Of a stretch of 18,533 nt of DNA, positions 15,674 through 18,533 are shown piece by piece. Both the position numbers and the translations under genes were made by a program. This stretch comes from an uncultured Clostridia bacterium. GTDB taxonomy: Bacteria; Bacillota; Clostridia; Peptostreptococcales; Anaerovoracaceae. Below the pieces are notes generated by a model. That model did not search any database. It had not been told where the DNA came from and was given only the letters and a program-made list of their open reading frames with translations. The stretch's first letter is position 1. Each line of letters opens with the position of its first letter. Location: NCBI GenBank assembly GCA_945788655.1, contig CALZMV010000008.1:1-18533 (forward strand), in the 5' to 3' direction.

Positions 15674-15701
15674 GTGTGGCTGCTTTATTTGGCAGCCACA
15701 C
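15674..15701 (+). other. Intercistronic hairpin between frr and uppS
   Basis: GTGTGGCTGC (15674-15683) pairs perfectly with GCAGCCACAC (15692-15701) around an 8-base loop. No T-run follows, so it is unlikely to be a terminator. It lies 13 bases after the frr stop and 7 bases before the uppS ribosome binding site, and may set mRNA processing or relative expression inside the operon. Confidence 0.7.
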
Positions 15702-15718
15702 TGCTTATAGGTGAATTT

Positions 15719-16441
15719 ATGATAGATAAAGAATTAATGCCAAAGCACGTTGCTGTAATAATGGATGGAAACGGCCGCTGGGCAACATTAAATAAGGTTA
15801 ACAGAATTTCAGGACACAACGCAGGCATGCTTGCGATGAAGGAAATAATAAAAAGGGCAGATATACTTGGGATAAAATATTTGACGGTATATGCCTTTTC
15901 AACAGAAAACTGGAAACGTTCTGCAGAGGAAGTTGGAGGCATTTTCAGCCTGCTTGTTAAATATGTTGCAAGCGAGCTTAATGAGCTCAATGAAAACAAT
16001 GTAAGAGTTAAGATACTTGGAGACTATTCAAAAATTCCTAAGGCTGCAGTAAACAGCATAGACAAGGCTCTTGAAACTACCAAGAATAACGATGGCCTGC
16101 AGTTTAATATAGCTTTAAATTACGGAAGCAGATTAGAAATCATCCGCGCTGTCAAGAAAATCGCAGAGCTTGTTAAGGATGACAAAATAGAAGTTGAGGA
16201 TATTGACGAGGATATGCTGTCAAAGTACCTTTATACAGGCGAAGAAAACGGCAGCATGCCGGATCCCGACTTAATAATAAGAACAAGCGGCGAAGAAAGA
16301 CTTTCAAACTTCTTGCTGTGGCAGTGTGCATACAGCGAGTTCGCATTCACAGATTCCCTGTGGCCGGATTTTACTCCTGATGAGTTTGAGAGCATTATAG
16401 AAGAATATACGAAACGTCATCGCAGATTTGGCGGAAGATAA
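15719..16441 (+). CDS. uppS: Undecaprenyl diphosphate synthase (cis-prenyltransferase)
   Basis: UppS adds isopentenyl diphosphate units to farnesyl diphosphate to make the C55 carrier lipid for peptidoglycan and other wall polymers. The 240-residue protein shows the catalytic Asp16 in DGNGRWA (16-22), YAFSTENWKR (about 57-66), and the C-terminal signature RTSGEERLSNFLLWQ (188-202) followed by AYSEF. The start is set by AGGTGA (15709-15714), four bases before ATG 15719; a longer frame starting with GTG at 15674 would begin inside the hairpin. ATG 15737 (MPKHVAVIMDG) is a possible but less supported alternative. It lies upstream of cdsA and dxr, so carrier lipid, phospholipid and isoprenoid precursor genes are together. 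Confidence 0.96.
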   Translation: MIDKELMPKHVAVIMDGNGRWATLNKVNRISGHNAGMLAMKEIIKRADILGIKYLTVYAFSTENWKRSAEEVGGIFSLLVKYVASELNELNENNVRVKILGDYSKIPKAAVNSIDKALETTKNNDGLQFNIALNYGSRLEIIRAVKKIAELVKDDKIEVEDIDEDMLSKYLYTGEENGSMPDPDLIIRTSGEERLSNFLLWQCAYSEFAFTDSLWPDFTPDEFESIIEEYTKRHRRFGGR

Positions 16442-16479
16442 GAATTATGATTAAGAATTATGATTAAGCTTTATGATAA
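16441..16479 (+). repeat. 13-bp tandem repeat between uppS and cdsA
   Basis: AGAATTATGATTA occurs twice in perfect tandem (16441-16453 and 16454-16466), followed by a degenerate third copy, AGCTTTATGATAA (16467-16479), matching 10 of 13 bases. The first copy begins at the last base of the uppS stop codon, and the third ends just before the cdsA ribosome binding site AGGGAG (16481-16486). Copy number variation here would alter only the spacer. Confidence 0.85.
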
Positions 16480-16495
16480 AAGGGAGAAAATTTAA

Positions 16496-17302
16496 ATGAA
16501 GACGAGAATACTATCAGGGCTTGTTATGGCTCCATTATTGATTCTGGTATACCTTGGCGGAGGCTTTATCTGGGCAGCTGCTCTTATTGTTGCAATTATC
16601 GGATGCAGAGAATTCTATAAAGGCTTTGAAGCATCAGGCGCAAAGCCATGTTTTGCTCTTGGATATGCAGCAATTGCAGTATTGTTTGCAACAGCTCTTG
16701 CAAAGATTACAGTTGTTACATCGGTGTTTATTCCTCTTTGGATATTTCTTGTTGTGGTATGTTCAATGGTATATGGATTTAAAGTCAACGAAAGAAAGCT
16801 GGAGGATATGACTTCAACACTTCTTGGAATCATGTATACAGGATTTCTGCCTTTCCATATCGTGCTTATAGACAAGAGTGGATTTGGTGCAATAATATGG
16901 CTGGTATTTATCAGTGCCTTCGGTACAGACATAATGGCTTATTTTACAGGCATGGCATTGGGCAAGCATAAGCTCTGCAAGAATTTAAGCCCAAAGAAGA
17001 GCATCGAAGGTGCAGTGGGCGGAGTTTTAGGAAGCGTAATTCTCTGCGGACTGTTTGGATATCTTGTTATTCCTGAATCCTTTGGAATGTGTCTGGCGAT
17101 AGGCTTCTTTGGAAGCATAGTAGCTCAGCTTGGCGATTTAAGTGCCTCCGCATTCAAACGCCAGATGGGAATCAAAGACTATGGCAATCTTATTCCCGGA
17201 CACGGCGGAATCCTTGACAGATTTGACAGCGTGCTGTTTACAGGACCGATGGTTTATTATGTTGCAGTGCTTTATGCTGTAATTGAAAATTCAATGTTCT
17301 AA
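16496..17302 (+). CDS. cdsA: Phosphatidate cytidylyltransferase
   Basis: CdsA makes CDP-diacylglycerol from phosphatidate and CTP, the branch point for bacterial phospholipids, in the cytoplasmic membrane. The 268-residue protein is strongly hydrophobic, with roughly seven or eight membrane segments. It ends with the family signature SASAFKRQMGIKDYGNLIPG followed by HGGILDRFDS (216-245), which includes the conserved S-x(2-3)-K-R, K-D, P-G-H-G-G and D-R-x-D residues. AGGGAG (16481-16486) lies nine bases before the ATG. Its order after uppS and before dxr is the common bacterial one. Confidence 0.97.
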   Translation: MKTRILSGLVMAPLLILVYLGGGFIWAAALIVAIIGCREFYKGFEASGAKPCFALGYAAIAVLFATALAKITVVTSVFIPLWIFLVVVCSMVYGFKVNERKLEDMTSTLLGIMYTGFLPFHIVLIDKSGFGAIIWLVFISAFGTDIMAYFTGMALGKHKLCKNLSPKKSIEGAVGGVLGSVILCGLFGYLVIPESFGMCLAIGFFGSIVAQLGDLSASAFKRQMGIKDYGNLIPGHGGILDRFDSVLFTGPMVYYVAVLYAVIENSMF

Positions 17303-17315
17303 TCAGGTGTAGAAG

Positions 17316-18467
17316 ATGAAGAAGATTTCATTATTAGGCAGCACAGGGTCAATCGGAACCCAGTGTCTGGATATTGTTAGAGAAAATAGAGAAAAATACG
17401 AAGTAGAGGCTATTACATGCGGCAGCAATGCAGGGCTCTTAGCGCAGCAGATTGAAGAATTTAAGCCTAAAATGGCGGTTACTGCAAGGCAGGAGGACGC
17501 TGCAGAACTTCAGAAGCAGTTTAAGAAGGTTCAGTTCTTCTGGGGAAAAGATGGTCTCATTGAAGCTGCAAAGTCAGATTGTGACATGGTTGTAAACGGT
17601 CTTATGGGAATGAGAGGACTGGAACCTACTTATCATGCCATAAAGAGTGGAAGAGACATTGCTCTTGCAAACAAGGAAACTCTTGTTGCAGGTGGTGAAG
17701 TAATTATGTCTGCAGTTAAAGAACACGGAGTCAGAATGCTCCCTGTAGACAGCGAACACAGCGCTATTTTTCAGTCTCTTGAGGGAAATGAAGGCAGAAA
17801 AATCAACAGAATTCTGCTTACAGCTTCAGGAGGGCCTTTCAGAGGATTTACCCTTGAGCAGCTGGAAAACGTCACCTTGGAACAGGCGCTAAAGCATCCT
17901 AACTGGAGTATGGGACAAAAAATTACCATAGACTCTGCTACAATGATGAATAAGGGACTTGAGGTAATTGAGGCGAAATGGTTATTCGATATAGATGTAA
18001 GGAAGATAGAAATTCTGGTGCATCCGCAAAGCATCCTTCATTCAGCTGTGGAATTTGAGGATAAGTCGGTTATCGGTCAGATGGGCGTTCCCGACATGAG
18101 AATTCCAATAAGCTTTGCAATGTCCTATCCTGAAAGGACATTTAATCCGAGGGAGGGGGTTGACTTTTTCGGGAAGGCAGCAAATCTCACCTTCCATAAG
18201 CCTGATCCTGAAGTTTTTAGATGCATTAAAATAGCCTATGATTCATCTGAAGCGGGAGGAACCTATCCTGTGGTGATGAATGCGGCTAATGAAGTACTAG
18301 TGGACTTGTTTTTAAAGAAGAAAATTCGTTTTATAGACATCCAGAATAACCTGGAAAGGATTCTTGATGAACATAAACCGGCATATAATTTAGATTTAGA
18401 AGGGATTTTGGAAGCGGACAGATTGGCAAGAGAAGCCACATTGAGATTGTGTGGTGGCGCTTTCTAA
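17316..18467 (+). CDS. dxr: 1-deoxy-D-xylulose 5-phosphate reductoisomerase
   Basis: Dxr converts DXP to 2-C-methyl-D-erythritol 4-phosphate with NADPH, the committed step of the MEP isoprenoid pathway, and is the target of fosmidomycin. The 383-residue length is normal. The NADPH-binding loop GSTGSIG is at 8-14. Metal ligands are Asp145 and Glu147 in PVDSEHSA, and Glu216 in MNKGLEVIEA. ANKETLVAGG (118-127), SGGPFRG (171-177) and HPNWSMG (194-200) are also present, so the active site is intact. AGGTG (17305-17309) is six bases before the ATG, 13 bases after cdsA. The product pathway supplies the isopentenyl units used by UppS two genes upstream. Confidence 0.98.
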   Translation: MKKISLLGSTGSIGTQCLDIVRENREKYEVEAITCGSNAGLLAQQIEEFKPKMAVTARQEDAAELQKQFKKVQFFWGKDGLIEAAKSDCDMVVNGLMGMRGLEPTYHAIKSGRDIALANKETLVAGGEVIMSAVKEHGVRMLPVDSEHSAIFQSLEGNEGRKINRILLTASGGPFRGFTLEQLENVTLEQALKHPNWSMGQKITIDSATMMNKGLEVIEAKWLFDIDVRKIEILVHPQSILHSAVEFEDKSVIGQMGVPDMRIPISFAMSYPERTFNPREGVDFFGKAANLTFHKPDPEVFRCIKIAYDSSEAGGTYPVVMNAANEVLVDLFLKKKIRFIDIQNNLERILDEHKPAYNLDLEGILEADRLAREATLRLCGGAF

Positions 18468-18480
18468 AACAGGGGGATTT

Positions 18481-18533
18481 ATGAAAACATTAATATTAGC
18501 ACTTATATTATTTTGTGTAATGATTTTTCCGCA
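18481..18533 (+). CDS. rseP: Start of a membrane protein, probably site-2 protease RseP (right edge cut)
   Basis: Only 17 full codons are visible: a start ATG with AGGGGG (18471-18476) four bases upstream, then a hydrophobic helix (MKTLILALILFCVMIFP). The last two bases, CA, would encode His or Gln. RseP/RasP proteins begin with such a helix running into the zinc motif HELGH, and rseP commonly follows dxr, so the frame fits a first HExxH residue exactly at the cut. The assignment rests mainly on gene order and this short helix. Confidence 0.65.
   Translation, partial: MKTLILALILFCVMIFP

Overview
The window reads as chromosomal DNA from a low-GC Gram-positive anaerobe, probably a clostridium-like Firmicute. 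The evidence is an AT-rich sequence with strong GGAGG-type ribosome binding sites, a single-chain PurL of the clostridial type, a Gram-positive LexA/DinR box, a YolD-like partner for a Y-family polymerase, a YdbS/YdbT-like PH-domain pair, and the order pyrH-frr-uppS-cdsA-dxr-(rseP). Genus or species cannot be fixed from the sequence alone. All supported genes are on the + strand. No rRNA, tRNA, CRISPR array, insertion sequence or attachment site was seen, and there is no gene-free stretch over 300 bases.

Layout. (1) 1-3830: the 3' two thirds of purL, then a separate gene with a perfect-consensus promoter encoding a CofE-like gamma-glutamyl ligase, closed by a strong terminator. (2) 3832-6028: a compact SOS cassette. 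Its promoter carries a 14-bp palindromic LexA box between -35 and -10, and it drives a Y-family translesion polymerase, a YolD-like protein (4-nt overlap) and a MacroD-type macrodomain protein. (3) 6044-7576: a MATE exporter with its own promoter and a terminator-like hairpin lying between promoter and ribosome binding site. (4) 7654-10055: dapF, a terminator, then trmO (apparently leaderless) and a class A beta-lactamase-fold hydrolase without a signal peptide. (5) 10120-12557: a pair of membrane PH-domain proteins translationally coupled to ridA, ending in a hairpin. (6) 12571-14295: a half-size ABC exporter. (7) 14321-18533: a housekeeping operon for pyrimidine nucleotides, ribosome recycling, undecaprenyl and phospholipid precursors, isoprenoids and the start of a site-2 protease, running off the right edge.

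Most of the window is ordinary housekeeping sequence. The best leads are the LexA-controlled polymerase/YolD/macrodomain cassette, which suggests that ADP-ribose removal is tied to the DNA-damage response; the CofE-like ligase with no visible F420 pathway; the predicted leaderless trmO mRNA; and hairpins placed directly before the two exporter genes. All readings are from the sequence by eye. No database search, folding or expression data were available.
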